This document shows, piece after piece, positions 7,339 to 16,426 of a DNA stretch of 64,000 nucleotides (position 1 is the stretch's first letter; every line of letters begins with the position of its first letter). The translations under genes and the position numbers were made by a program. Source of the stretch: JAUVPY01 sp034412795 (lineage in GTDB: Bacteria > Chloroflexota > Anaerolineae > 4572-78 > NAK82); the NCBI GenBank assembly GCA_034412795.1, contig DAOUMD010000218.1:1-64000 (forward strand), read 5' to 3'. The notes below the pieces were generated by a model. The model had not been told where the DNA came from, searched no databases, and saw only the letters and a program-made list of their open reading frames with translations.

Positions 7339-8964
7339 GTGGATAGGATACATTTGCTTAACAGGAAAGATGTCATCGTGGCGAATTCAGCACAGGACCC
7401 CAGGTCAACCGCTGGCAAAAGCCGACGACCCGAGTTGTTTGAGATCTACGTGACCTGTATATCGGGGTTGGGGGGTGCTTTGCTGCTCTGGTCCCTTATT
7501 CATCTCCCCTCATCTGACGCCGGCGTTCTGGTGTTCATCGTCCTGACCATCGTTGCCGAATTGACGACTAGCGAGAGTCTTGCGCCACAGATATTTTTCT
7601 CTATGTCTGCGGCTGTCGCTTTTGCCAGCCTTCTGCTGTTTGGCCCTTCGCCTACCATTCTGGTAGCCATGATCGGGAGTTTGGTCTCGACGGTGGTGAT
7701 GGAGAGACGTAGCGAACATCAGGCCAGGGCTCCTCTTTGGCAACGAGTCCCCTTTAATATGGCAGGTTTGGGTCTGCCAGTACCTCTCAGCGGGGCAGTA
7801 TACGTTCTAGTTGGGGGTACGATAGGCAAAGTGGCCTTGCCTTCCAATCTGCTGCCGATGGTGTTGGCGGCGTTATCCTATGAGATCGTGAACGCGTGGC
7901 TGATTGTTGGGGTTGTCTCTCTTCAGACCGGTAAATCGGCGCTTCAGATTTGGCGGCAAAATCTCTCGTGGGCGACGCCGATGAACGTCCTGAGTATGGT
8001 CGTCGGTGGTGGCGCGTTGGCTGTGGGGTATCAGATCGCCGGTTTTCTTGGGGTGGCTGTCTTCTTCCTGCCACTTGTCTTGACCGCCTATGCCTTTCGA
8101 TTGTACGTAAGTCAGTCCAAGGCCCAGATGGTCCGTTTGGAGGAGATGGTCGCCGGGCGTACCCAAGACCTCAAAAAAGCGAACGAGGATCTGAAACGGC
8201 TTGACCAAGTCAAGACGAGTTTCTTTTCAATGATCAATCACGAGATGCGCACCCCGTTAACTGCTATTATAGGATATATTGACTTGCTTCTGGTTCGTGA
8301 CTCCCTGACGTCTGACGAAGAGCAGATGATACATACTATGAGAAACAACAGCCACCGACTTCTGGATCTGGTCAACAACATCCTTGATATTTCACGCATT
8401 GAGGACGGGAAGTTGACTCTCGTACGGCGTGGTATTGAGATGCAGCCCGTCGTGAACCAAGCCATAGATGCCGTCAAGCCAATGGCAGATAAGAAACGCA
8501 TCGCAATCAACGTGGATATCTCACCTGAGATACCCGCCGTGTGGGGTGATCCCAAGAGGGTACACCAAATCCTGGTCAACCTGTTGAGCAATGCGGTCAA
8601 GTACATCCCTGATACGGGTATAGTCACTGTCACCGCTCAGCCAAGCGAGTCGTCGGATATGGTCAAGATCGGTGTGCGCGACACCGGCATTGGCATTCCA
8701 CCCGACTTGTTGCCAATCATTTTTGATCGCTTCAGTCGTCTTGAGCGCCCCGAGACTGAGAATACTGCTGGCACCGGCTTGGGACTATCGATCGCCAAGG
8801 GATTGGTGGAAGTCCACGGTGGCGAAATTTGGGTAGAGAGCGAGGAAGGGCGCGGTACTTGCTTTACCTTCACACTGCCGGTTGCTGTTGGGCAATTTTC
8901 TGACCTAGCAACACTTTCGCAAGAGCCTGACATAGTGAAAGAGTCGGACGCGGTGGCCGGCTGA
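7339..8964 (+). CDS. Membrane sensor histidine kinase (orphan)
   Basis: 541 residues from GTG 7339; a GTG at 7378 with AGGAAAG upstream is a possible later start. The N-terminal half (about 35-255) is a run of hydrophobic helices without a large extracellular loop, then a short linker helix, HisKA with phospho-acceptor His301 (NHEMRTPL), and HATPase_c with the N box (NLLSNAVKY) and G boxes (DTGIGIP, GTGLGLS). It autophosphorylates and passes phosphate to a response regulator, but none is encoded nearby. The multi-helix sensor type fits small or membrane-soluble ligands. It lies 140 bp after the Trp-rich minigenes, so sensing that peptide is conceivable but not shown. Confidence 0.9.
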   Translation: MDRIHLLNRKDVIVANSAQDPRSTAGKSRRPELFEIYVTCISGLGGALLLWSLIHLPSSDAGVLVFIVLTIVAELTTSESLAPQIFFSMSAAVAFASLLLFGPSPTILVAMIGSLVSTVVMERRSEHQARAPLWQRVPFNMAGLGLPVPLSGAVYVLVGGTIGKVALPSNLLPMVLAALSYEIVNAWLIVGVVSLQTGKSALQIWRQNLSWATPMNVLSMVVGGGALAVGYQIAGFLGVAVFFLPLVLTAYAFRLYVSQSKAQMVRLEEMVAGRTQDLKKANEDLKRLDQVKTSFFSMINHEMRTPLTAIIGYIDLLLVRDSLTSDEEQMIHTMRNNSHRLLDLVNNILDISRIEDGKLTLVRRGIEMQPVVNQAIDAVKPMADKKRIAINVDISPEIPAVWGDPKRVHQILVNLLSNAVKYIPDTGIVTVTAQPSESSDMVKIGVRDTGIGIPPDLLPIIFDRFSRLERPETENTAGTGLGLSIAKGLVEVHGGEIWVESEEGRGTCFTFTLPVAVGQFSDLATLSQEPDIVKESDAVAG

Positions 8965-9021
8965 GCGCGTTACCTGGTGATATTCTGTTTGCAAAACCTG
9001 GATGTGTTCAGTCACTACCCG

Positions 9022-10587
9022 TCAGCTAAATGGCGCGATATGGCGATCAAAGTGAGCCTCCAGGGCAGCATAGTGTGCCTCCTCGTCGGCCTGAAGCGCG
9101 TCCAGAAGCCGGTCCCGGAAACGATAGTCTCCAGCGGAATCTTTGACCGTTAGTACCGAGCCGAAGGTGACGTGCAGCATCTCGCGCCCGTCGAAATCAT
9201 CCAGCACGGTAGCCAGCTCGTCATCGGCCAGTTGGTCAGGCGTGGAGACTTTGGCGGGATCGGCCGAGACGTGGTACGAGGCGCGATCCTCATCGTATCG
9301 CTCAAAGGCGAAGGCCAGAATCTCGCGGAACAGGCCAGGGTCTGTGCCAGCAATGGCGCGCAGGGCCTCCAGATAGCTGGTGCCGGCCGTCTTCAGGTGC
9401 ACCAGGTCGCCGGCTACGCGAGCGAAAATGGGGTAGATGCTGAACTTATCGGAGCCGGAGTGCAGGCTGAGCTTGTAGGGCCCCAAGGCTTTGGCGATGG
9501 CCATGTGTTGGGCGAAGTCAGCCTCGAAGGCATCCAGATCACCGATGTAGTCCACACCCTTTTCAAAGCGGCCGACGTAACGCGGGGCCAGACTGACCCA
9601 TTTGACACCCAGTCGATTAAGTTCGCTGGCGACGAAATAGTGCTCGGGGATGGTGGTGGGCGTCTCTGTTTCATCCACCGACATCTCCAGCTCGAAAGCC
9701 TGATCTCCCATCTGGTCCGCTACGTGCCGGTACATACGGACCGTGTGAGCCACAGCCCGACCGTACTTGGCCGCCGCCCGCAGCAATTCCTCCTCGCTGA
9801 AGGTAACGGCAAAGTCCCCGATGTCGAGCTCCCGGCCGAGGTATGTGCGCCGCAGGTCATCGGGGGACGCTTCCAGCTCGGCCCACGGCAGGGACTCGAC
9901 CTTCAGACGCAGTGTGGCTATATCATCGGCATCAGCGGCGTTGTCCACGTGGTCACCAGGGTCTACTGTGTAAAAGATGAACCCGGCAGCGACGCAGTGG
10001 TCTACGTCTTCGAGTGTCTTGAGATGGTCGGCGTCGGCTCCAAAGCCCTCGCGCCAACCTTCTTGAAGGACACCCCAGGTAGCGTCGTCCATCACCTGCT
10101 CGGGAGTGCGCTGAGTGCGCGTCATCTCACGGATGGACTGCTGGGCGAAGATGGGGGCCATGTCCCCCTTGCGCACGGCGCGCACATGGCCCGGCGTGGC
10201 CAATCCCAGCCGGTCGCCGCAGCCGACAGACTTTCGCAGGCCAAGTAGGACGGGCGCGGTGAAGGGCAGGGCTCTGCGTAAGGCCACGGCGTTGGCGTGG
10301 TTTGTGGGGCATAGAGTCAGGATGAGAGTGCTATCATCCAGGGTGACCTCACGTGCCTCGCCGGTGAACTCACCGGCAATTGCGGCCCCGGCGTGGATAA
10401 TCCCCAGGAACTTGTCTGTGTTACGTCTCCCCAGGAAGAAAAGGACACAGCCCCGTGCCGCAATGGAACGGGGATAGACGCTTAAGCCGGCGACGCGGCC
10501 CAGCTCGGCAGCCAGTGTCTCAGCCTCAGCATGGGGCAGAGGTTGGGCTAGTTCGGCGGATGTGAGCAACTGATTAACAAGTGACAT
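9022..10587 (-). CDS. uxaE: Tagaturonate/fructuronate epimerase UxaE
   Basis: 521 residues, the usual length of the UxaE family, which interconverts tagaturonate and fructuronate so that galacturonate can feed the glucuronate branch. Recognised by overall pattern including KYGRAVAHT, a TIPEHYFVASELNRLGVKWVS stretch split over two motifs, and SLHSGSDKFSIYP. Cytoplasmic, metal-dependent in characterised members. It is the last gene of a minus-strand sugar-acid locus whose other members include a UxuB-like SDR that would take the fructuronate product. No uxaC, uxuA or kdgK is present in the window. Confidence 0.85.
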   Translation of the reverse strand: MSLVNQLLTSAELAQPLPHAEAETLAAELGRVAGLSVYPRSIAARGCVLFFLGRRNTDKFLGIIHAGAAIAGEFTGEAREVTLDDSTLILTLCPTNHANAVALRRALPFTAPVLLGLRKSVGCGDRLGLATPGHVRAVRKGDMAPIFAQQSIREMTRTQRTPEQVMDDATWGVLQEGWREGFGADADHLKTLEDVDHCVAAGFIFYTVDPGDHVDNAADADDIATLRLKVESLPWAELEASPDDLRRTYLGRELDIGDFAVTFSEEELLRAAAKYGRAVAHTVRMYRHVADQMGDQAFELEMSVDETETPTTIPEHYFVASELNRLGVKWVSLAPRYVGRFEKGVDYIGDLDAFEADFAQHMAIAKALGPYKLSLHSGSDKFSIYPIFARVAGDLVHLKTAGTSYLEALRAIAGTDPGLFREILAFAFERYDEDRASYHVSADPAKVSTPDQLADDELATVLDDFDGREMLHVTFGSVLTVKDSAGDYRFRDRLLDALQADEEAHYAALEAHFDRHIAPFS

Positions 10588-10617
10588 TAAATGCCTCCGT
10601 ATGGGTTGTGGTGAATA

Positions 10618-10720
10618 AAGCGTAAAACGTGATGCGTGAAACGTGATGCGTGATGCGTGAAACGTGACAGTTGCGTATCACGGGGCACGGATCACGCGCA
10701 TTACGCATCACGCATCACGC
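10618..10720. repeat. Fold-back word array (CGTGATGCG / CGCATCACG)
   Basis: Left arm repeats GTGATGCGTGAAAC-type words; right arm holds the inverted words (ACGCATCACGCATCACG). It fills the uxaE-pfp spacer. The same words recur at 32870-32957. Confidence 0.8.
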
Positions 10721-10723
10721 CGC

Positions 10724-12013
10724 TTACCGCTGCGTCTGCGGCACGTAGGCAGGAAGCCTTTGCGGCGCGAAAATGTGCTCCAGGCGGGCGAAGCGTTGGC
10801 GACCATCCACCAATGGGATGGCGGGCCAGTTTTCGCCGATGAGCGGGCGGGCGTAGCGTATGAAATCGTCGGTCACGTCAATTCGGTTGTCGGCGATCCA
10901 TTGGTTGGGAAAGTGTCGTTCGGAGTTGGCGACCTGTTCCAGCGGCACTTTGTCGTAGCGAACGTGGTAGATGGGACCCGGTTCGCGTAGGATGGTGCTC
11001 ATATAACCAGAACCATCTTCCACGGCGATCTCCACCGTCTTTTGTCCCAGTTTGTAGGCCTCTTCCATGTCCACGGTCGAGGCGTAGATCATATTGTGAC
11101 GCTGGTCGGTGCCGGGGACGTTGCCGCGTGCTGCGCCGTGGGCTGCCAATCCAACGTCATTAAGGTAATTGACGACTACCTGCTCGACGGTGGTGGCGCT
11201 GGATGAGAATTGGGTGTGCCCAAAGCTGTCTCTGCGCTCTCCCAGTTCTCCCACATCGAACCCCTCGCTGATCACCACGAGGCAGCGTCTGCTGCGCTTC
11301 AGTTCTTCATTGACCAAATCGGCCATCTGCTCCAGCGTCAGGCCGGATTCTCGCATATAGATTTGCAGCGGCAGTTCCCGGTCGGGGTCAGCCAGCCTGG
11401 CCGCAGCCGGGATGAAGCCGATCTTGCGGCCCATTGCCTGTATCACGAGTACCGGGTCCGAGGGGCAGGAGCCCGAGTTCTCCTCGTTGGCGTTTTGCAC
11501 AGTCAACGCCCAGTAGCGGGCAACGCTGCCGTAACCCGGCGTATGATCGATCAACTTGAACTCACTGTCGCCCACGTCGTTGTCAATGGTCTTGGGGCCA
11601 CCAACGGCAACCAAGTCCAGGCCGCGCTGCTGAGCCAGTTGCGCTATTTTGTGGGCGGTGTCCATCGAGTCGTTGCCGCCGATGTAGAAGAAGTAGCCGA
11701 TGTCGTGGGCCTTAAAAACCTCGATCACGCGCTCGAAGTCTTCCTGCTGGTGCGCTTTGAGCTTGTAGCGGCAGGTGCCGATGCCCCCCGCAGCCGGGGT
11801 CACGCTCAGCAGGCAGATCTCCTCTTTGGACTGGGCCGACATATCGAGCAATTCTTCTTTGAGCACGCCCTCGATGCCGTGAAAGCCAGCGTAGACTGTG
11901 CCGAATTTGTCGGGCATCGTTTTGCACATCTCCACAATGCCTCGCAGGCTGCTATTGATGACGGGCGTTGGCCCGCCGGATTGAGCTACGACCACGTTAT
12001 TAGGTTTTGCCAT
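10724..12013 (-). CDS. pfp: PPi-dependent 6-phosphofructokinase
   Basis: 429 residues from ATG 12013, which has GGAGAGG upstream; a longer frame upstream only translates repeat DNA. The active-site motif is GGNDSMDT, with Asp in the position that is Gly in ATP-dependent enzymes, followed by PKTIDNDV, whose Lys marks PPi use. So the enzyme should phosphorylate fructose 6-phosphate with pyrophosphate, reversibly, in the cytoplasm. Neighbouring gnd and uronate genes place it in central sugar metabolism. Confidence 0.9.
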   Translation of the reverse strand: MAKPNNVVVAQSGGPTPVINSSLRGIVEMCKTMPDKFGTVYAGFHGIEGVLKEELLDMSAQSKEEICLLSVTPAAGGIGTCRYKLKAHQQEDFERVIEVFKAHDIGYFFYIGGNDSMDTAHKIAQLAQQRGLDLVAVGGPKTIDNDVGDSEFKLIDHTPGYGSVARYWALTVQNANEENSGSCPSDPVLVIQAMGRKIGFIPAAARLADPDRELPLQIYMRESGLTLEQMADLVNEELKRSRRCLVVISEGFDVGELGERRDSFGHTQFSSSATTVEQVVVNYLNDVGLAAHGAARGNVPGTDQRHNMIYASTVDMEEAYKLGQKTVEIAVEDGSGYMSTILREPGPIYHVRYDKVPLEQVANSERHFPNQWIADNRIDVTDDFIRYARPLIGENWPAIPLVDGRQRFARLEHIFAPQRLPAYVPQTQR

Positions 12014-12024
12014 GTTTTCCTCTC

Positions 12025-12150
12025 CGTAAGAATCAGCAAATGGACAGATGGGCAAATCTGCAAATGAGCAAATGGACAAATGGACAAATCTGCAAATGGG
12101 CAAATGGGCGCGTCTGCTATTTGCTTGATTTGCTTGATTTGCCTATTTGC
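12025..12150. repeat. Fold-back word array (GCAAATGG / TTTGCTTGATTTGC)
   Basis: Runs of CAAATGG and GCAAATCTG words followed by inverted words. It has been read through by the remnant gene beside it. Spacing is irregular and there are no unique spacers, so it is not a CRISPR. Confidence 0.75.
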
Positions 12151-12372
12151 TGATTTGTTCAGCTCGGTGACGAGCAGGGCGATGACTTCGTCGATTAGAT
12201 TCAGGCGGTGTTCGATCACGTCTGACGAAAGTAGTTCCCTGGCGCGGTAGTACCAGCCTTTGCTTTCGCGTGCCGAACCGGTGGCGATGCGCAGGAAGTA
12301 CAGCCGGTCTTTGCCGTAGCCCCGGCCATAGCCTTCTTCGATGTTGGCCGAGATCGAACCAACGCTTTTGAA
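12150..12372 (-). pseudogene. Truncated four-helix-bundle (23S rRNA intervening-sequence type) protein
   Basis: The minus strand encodes a SVGSISANIEEGYGRG motif and a region with RIATGSARESKGWYYRAREL, typical of the small four-helix-bundle family (IVP/avd-like). The first 40-50 residues are missing, replaced by CAAATCAGCAAAT words, and the C-terminus runs into the neighbouring repeat array. No start codon fits. Likely a gene eroded by array growth at both ends. Confidence 0.6.
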
Positions 12373-12402
12373 AATTTGCTGATTTGCTGATTTGTTATTT
12401 TG

Positions 12403-13857
12403 CTAAGCGATGTACGTGCTGGCGGTCACATCGCCACCCGTGCCGGTCCAATTGGTGTGGAAGAACTCACCACGCGGTTTGTCAACCCGCTCGTAGGTAT
12501 GCGCGCCGAAGTAGTCGCGCTGGGCCTGGAGCAGATTGGCCGGCAGTCGTTCGTGACGATAACCATCGTAGAAGGCCAGAGCGCTGGACATAGCCGGGGC
12601 TGGGATGCCCATCTCAACCGCTTTGGCAACGACGCGCCGCCAGGCTGCCTGGGCTGCTTCGACCTGCTCTTTGAAGTACGGATCGAGCAGTAGGTTGGTC
12701 AAGTTGGGGTCTCGGTCGAAGGCCTTTTTGATCTCGCCCAGGAAGGCGGAGCGGATGATACACCCGCCGCGCCACATGAGGGCGATGCCGCCATAGTTCA
12801 GGTTCCAGCCATATTCTTTGGCCGCAGCCCGCATAAGCATGTAGCCCTGGGTGTAAGAGACGATCTTGGAGGCGTACAGCGCCTCTCGGATATCGTTGAT
12901 AAAGGCCTGTTTGTCACCGTCGAACTTGGGCGTGGGACCATTCAGAACTTTAGAGGCGGCTACTCGTTCCTCTTTGAGCGCCGACAGAAAGCGGCTGTAA
13001 ACGGCTTCGCCGATCAGGGTCAAAGGGATACCCATGTCCAGGGACGAGATGGCTGTCCACTTGCCGGTGCCTTTCTGCCCGGCGGTGTCGAGAATCTTAT
13101 CCACGACCTGTTCGCCATCTTCAGTTTTGTAGGCCAGGATGTCACGGGTGATCTCGATCAGGTAGGAATCGAGTTTGCCTTCGTTCCACTCGGAAAATAT
13201 GGCACTCATTTCGTCGTTGCTCAGCCCCAGTCCGACTTTCATCATTTGGTAGGCCTCGCAGATGAGCTGCATGTCGCCGTATTCGATGCCGTTGTGCGTC
13301 ATCTTCACAAAGTGGCCCGCGCCGTTTTCGCCGACCCAGTCGCAGCAGGGCGAGCCGTCGTCCACCTTGGCGGCAATGGCCTGGAAAATGGGCTTAACGT
13401 GCGGCCAGGCGTCGGGCGATCCGCCGGGCATGATGGACGGACCGTGGCGCGCCCCTTCCTCGCCGCCGGAGACGCCGGTGCCGATGTAGAGTAACCCCTT
13501 AGATTCGACGTATTCGGCTCGACGCATGGTGTCGTGGTAGTTGGAGTTGCCGCCGTCAATGATGATGTCGCCCGGCTCCAGGTGTGGAATGAGCATATCA
13601 ATAAAACTGTCTACCGCCGGGCCAGCTTTGACCAGCAACATCGCCCGGCGCGGACGTTTGAGAGCGCTCACAAACTCTTCGATGGAGTGAGTGCCGATGA
13701 CCTTGGTGCCCTTGGCGTTGTCGTTGATGAAGTCGTCCACCTTGGACACGGTGCGGTTAAAGACTGCCACGGTGTAGCCGTTATCATCCATATTAAGGAC
13801 CAGGTTCTGGCCCATAACGGCCAGTCCGATGAGACCGAAGTCTGCCTTTGCTTCCAT
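12403..13857 (-). CDS. gnd: 6-phosphogluconate dehydrogenase (decarboxylating)
   Basis: 484 residues, full length. Rossmann motif GLAVMGQNLVLNM near the N-terminus, NRT in the NADP-binding region, and catalytic segments GGNSNYHDT and KMTHNGIEYGDMQ with conserved Lys and Glu. It oxidises 6-phosphogluconate to ribulose 5-phosphate and CO2, in the cytoplasm. AAAGGAG lies 8 nt before the ATG. It sits inside the sugar-acid locus rather than with other pentose-phosphate genes. Confidence 0.96.
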   Translation of the reverse strand: MEAKADFGLIGLAVMGQNLVLNMDDNGYTVAVFNRTVSKVDDFINDNAKGTKVIGTHSIEEFVSALKRPRRAMLLVKAGPAVDSFIDMLIPHLEPGDIIIDGGNSNYHDTMRRAEYVESKGLLYIGTGVSGGEEGARHGPSIMPGGSPDAWPHVKPIFQAIAAKVDDGSPCCDWVGENGAGHFVKMTHNGIEYGDMQLICEAYQMMKVGLGLSNDEMSAIFSEWNEGKLDSYLIEITRDILAYKTEDGEQVVDKILDTAGQKGTGKWTAISSLDMGIPLTLIGEAVYSRFLSALKEERVAASKVLNGPTPKFDGDKQAFINDIREALYASKIVSYTQGYMLMRAAAKEYGWNLNYGGIALMWRGGCIIRSAFLGEIKKAFDRDPNLTNLLLDPYFKEQVEAAQAAWRRVVAKAVEMGIPAPAMSSALAFYDGYRHERLPANLLQAQRDYFGAHTYERVDKPRGEFFHTNWTGTGGDVTASTYIA

Positions 13858-13885
13858 AGTTCACACTCCTTTATGTTTGTATGGT

Positions 13886-13955
13886 GGTTGGTTAGTTGGT
13901 TAGTTGGTTAGTTGGTTAGTTAGTTAGTTAGTTAGTTAGTTGGTTAGTTGGTTAG
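13886..13955. repeat. GTTA/GTTG tetranucleotide array
   Basis: About 17 near-perfect tetranucleotide units between gnd and the LarA-like gene. The last unit supplies the TAA stop codon of the LarA-like gene (13952-13954), so unit-number change could alter its C-terminus. Confidence 0.85.
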
Positions 13956-15220
13956 TTTGCTGTTTTGACTCGATATAACATCTCTCCGGCTTTGGGTACC
14001 AGCAAAATGCCTTCCTCTTCACGCCCCCGCCATGCGTCTGGGCTGACTGCGTCAGGGTCCGTGTAACCCAAGTTTACTCGTTTGCAGCGTTCAGGGGGGA
14101 TACGGGTGGCCAGGGTGACACGAATGCGCGGCTCTTCGACGCCATTCTCGTAGGTGCCAATGCCCCGTAGGTGGGTCGAGTGGGCCAGCACACCCCAGGG
14201 GTAATCCTTGAAGCCATCCCACTGTTTGACGAAGTAATCACGCACGTGGTAGCCGACCTGGTCGATGACACGACCGTGCGTGTACGATATCTCGTCGATG
14301 TGGGGTGCGTAGATGATCACCTCGCCGCCATCGGCGATGGCCGGCTCCATTTTGTACATTCCCTTGGCTGCGGTCCAGATGTCGTCGTACATGTGGGGCA
14401 TCACGCTGAGCACCCGTTGGAAGGGCCGGTCTACCCACACGATGTGCAGGCGGCTCGACAGCTCGGCGGCGGCGGCGTACGCTTCGTGAGGTGTGCCGAT
14501 GTATAGCCCGGCCAACCTGGGGTTGTGGGCAGCATCCGTCTTGACGACCATGCTGAAACACAGTTGGGGCCGATCGATGAAAGAGGCCGCCTGGTCGATG
14601 GCCGTGCGCACCGATGTGTATGGGGTGCCGATGATGCTGTAGCTGGTGATGAGCGCCCCCAGCCAGTGAGAGAAGTTGATGACCTCCGGGCCGCTGATGC
14701 CGGGGAAGAAGTACTTGTTGCCACCGGAGAAGCCGACCACTTCGTGAGGAAAGGTAGGCCCGCAGATGACGATGACGTCGTAGTCCAGGATCAAGCGGTT
14801 GAGCCGGACCGGCACGTCCATAGATAGCAACCCCTGGCTGATCTCCTCGATCCTGGCAGCCGGGATGGTGCCCAGGGTGACGAAGGTCTCCGGCTGATCC
14901 CAGTGGTGGTTAAAGATGTGAGTGTCTCCCACCATCCCGTCCACCACCGGCTGGCCAACCAGTTCGCTCAAGGCTGCGTCGCTCATGGGCTGATGAGTGC
15001 CCAGGGCCACCAGGTAGTCCAACGCCGCGGCCCGCTCGCTCAGCAACTCGTTGAATAAACGGAACATCATGGGGATGGGCGCAGTCCGGGTGCCATCGGG
15101 GACGATAATCAGCACCCGCTTGTCTGTCAGGTCAGCCTCCTCCAGCGCCTCCCCCATCAGGTCACGAACCTCGGCTTCGCTTAGAAATCTGTCTACTTGG
15201 CCTTTACCAACAACTCTCAT
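13952..15220 (-). CDS. LarA-like nickel-pincer-cofactor racemase/epimerase family protein
   Basis: 422 residues. Features shared with lactate racemase LarA: PDGTRTAP near the N-terminus, a HWD and HPHEV-like segment (GPTFPHEVVGFSGG), and GGNKYFFPGI, whose Lys aligns with the residue that binds the pincer cofactor. The family racemises or epimerises alpha-hydroxy acids. LarB/C/E, which make the cofactor, are not in the window. Placed between gnd and a HAD gene in an uronate locus, it may act on a sugar acid rather than lactate. GGTGAAG precedes the ATG. Family is good, substrate unknown. Confidence 0.75.
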   Translation of the reverse strand: MRVVGKGQVDRFLSEAEVRDLMGEALEEADLTDKRVLIIVPDGTRTAPIPMMFRLFNELLSERAAALDYLVALGTHQPMSDAALSELVGQPVVDGMVGDTHIFNHHWDQPETFVTLGTIPAARIEEISQGLLSMDVPVRLNRLILDYDVIVICGPTFPHEVVGFSGGNKYFFPGISGPEVINFSHWLGALITSYSIIGTPYTSVRTAIDQAASFIDRPQLCFSMVVKTDAAHNPRLAGLYIGTPHEAYAAAAELSSRLHIVWVDRPFQRVLSVMPHMYDDIWTAAKGMYKMEPAIADGGEVIIYAPHIDEISYTHGRVIDQVGYHVRDYFVKQWDGFKDYPWGVLAHSTHLRGIGTYENGVEEPRIRVTLATRIPPERCKRVNLGYTDPDAVSPDAWRGREEEGILLVPKAGEMLYRVKTAN

Positions 15221-15242
15221 TCTTCACCTCACCTGCTACCTG

Positions 15243-16142
15243 CTATCGTTTCCAGGGTGGCACTTCGGGCAACATCTTCTCAAACTCAGCGACGAGCTTG
15301 GCTTCGTATTCGCCCTGGTACTCGCCGGTCAGGAACTTGTGCACCCCCTCTTCGTAGAACCGTTGCCAGGATTCCTCTTCGTGGCCGGGGTTAATCGGGT
15401 AGAAGAGTGCATCGTTGGCGCGAGCGGCTTTCATATCGCCCGGTGCGTCCCCGATCATCAAGATGTGATCGGGCGCATACTTGCCCCTGGCCGCCAACTC
15501 CAGGTGTAGGGCCTTTTTGCCCATCTCCTGTCCGGCGATGACGCGCACATACTGGGCGATGTTGTGCTCCTGCCACTCGCGGGTCAACGCTTCCACGGGG
15601 GTGGCCGAAACGACGATCATGTCGGCTTTGTCGGCCAGGAATCCCAGGCTCTCGCGCACGTAGGGGAACGGGGGAACTCCGTGCACCATGTCGGCGATGG
15701 TTGCATTGACACCCGTTGTCCAGGCCAGGGCCCTATCTAATTCTGGATCGGGGTGCCCGGCCATATAGGTCTTCAGACCGTCGTCGCTTTTGGGATAGGC
15801 GTCGTCGGCGATGAACTCACGGACGTGGGGAGCTTCTGGGGGCACGACATTTCGCGCCTGCACCTCCGGCCGCTCACGCAGCAGGTCGAAGACCATCACT
15901 ACCGCCGGCCAACGGTTGATGCCGCGCCACTTGGAGTACAGGTTGACGAATTCGGCTGCCTCGCGTGCGTACTTCGACACCGGCTGCAAGCCCCAATGCT
16001 TGATGGTGTTGGGGCAGAAGCACTCTTTGTGCTTGATCTCCATAGTGTCGAAGGCGCAGCCGTCGGAGTCGATGCCGACGAAAAACTGATGTTTGGAAGT
16101 TAACTCCGCCAAAGGGCGGGCTGCTTCGGGATAGTCAGGCAT
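15243..16142 (-). CDS. HAD-superfamily hydrolase
   Basis: 299 residues. HAD motif I GIDSDGCAFD near residues 22-31 (nucleophile Asp, acid Asp), motif II in IVVSATP, conserved Lys in MGKKAL, and motif IV MIGDAPGD. The cap insertion is large (about 45-180). Likely a phosphatase or related phosphotransferase acting on a sugar phosphate made in this locus; the substrate cannot be read. AAAGGAG lies 6 nt before the ATG. The downstream LarA-like gene starts 22 bp after its stop, so they are probably co-transcribed. Confidence 0.8.
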   Translation of the reverse strand: MPDYPEAARPLAELTSKHQFFVGIDSDGCAFDTMEIKHKECFCPNTIKHWGLQPVSKYAREAAEFVNLYSKWRGINRWPAVVMVFDLLRERPEVQARNVVPPEAPHVREFIADDAYPKSDDGLKTYMAGHPDPELDRALAWTTGVNATIADMVHGVPPFPYVRESLGFLADKADMIVVSATPVEALTREWQEHNIAQYVRVIAGQEMGKKALHLELAARGKYAPDHILMIGDAPGDMKAARANDALFYPINPGHEEESWQRFYEEGVHKFLTGEYQGEYEAKLVAEFEKMLPEVPPWKR

Positions 16143-16151
16143 GGTGTTCTC

Positions 16152-16420
16152 CTTTAGGGGTAGATTGGTAAATTGGTAGATTGGTAAGTTGGATGGATGG
16201 ATGGTTGGTTGGATGGATGGTGGTTGGTGGTTGGTTGGATGGTTGGATAGTTGGTTGGTAGATTGGTAGACTGGGAAATTGGGAAATTGGAAAACCAGGC
16301 GATTGTGTTCTACCTATCTACCAATGTGCCAGTTCACCACTCTTCCAACCATCCAACCATCCAACTAACTAACTAACTAACTAACCAACCACCATCCAAT
16401 CTTCCAGCCAGATTTGCCCA
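16152..16420. repeat. Long fold-back word array (TTGGTAGA, GGATGGTT and their complements)
   Basis: About 270 bp. The left half repeats TTGGTAGATTGGTAA and GGATGGTTGG words; the right half repeats ACCATCCAACC, CTAACTAACTAA and CTTCCA words in inverted sense. No gene is seen in it. Confidence 0.8.
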
Positions 16421-16426
16421 TTCGCT

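Noticed and set aside
9172..10248. 358-codon plus-strand frame opposite uxaE
   Set aside because: Antisense shadow of a clear enzyme gene; Gly/Val/Gln-rich with no domain. Same reasoning for the long frames opposite the phosphofructokinase, the GH/M23 fusion and the FAD dehydrogenase.
13886..13955. Tetranucleotide and word arrays as possible CRISPR arrays
   Set aside because: Units are 4-15 bp with no unique spacers of constant length, and no cas genes are in the window.
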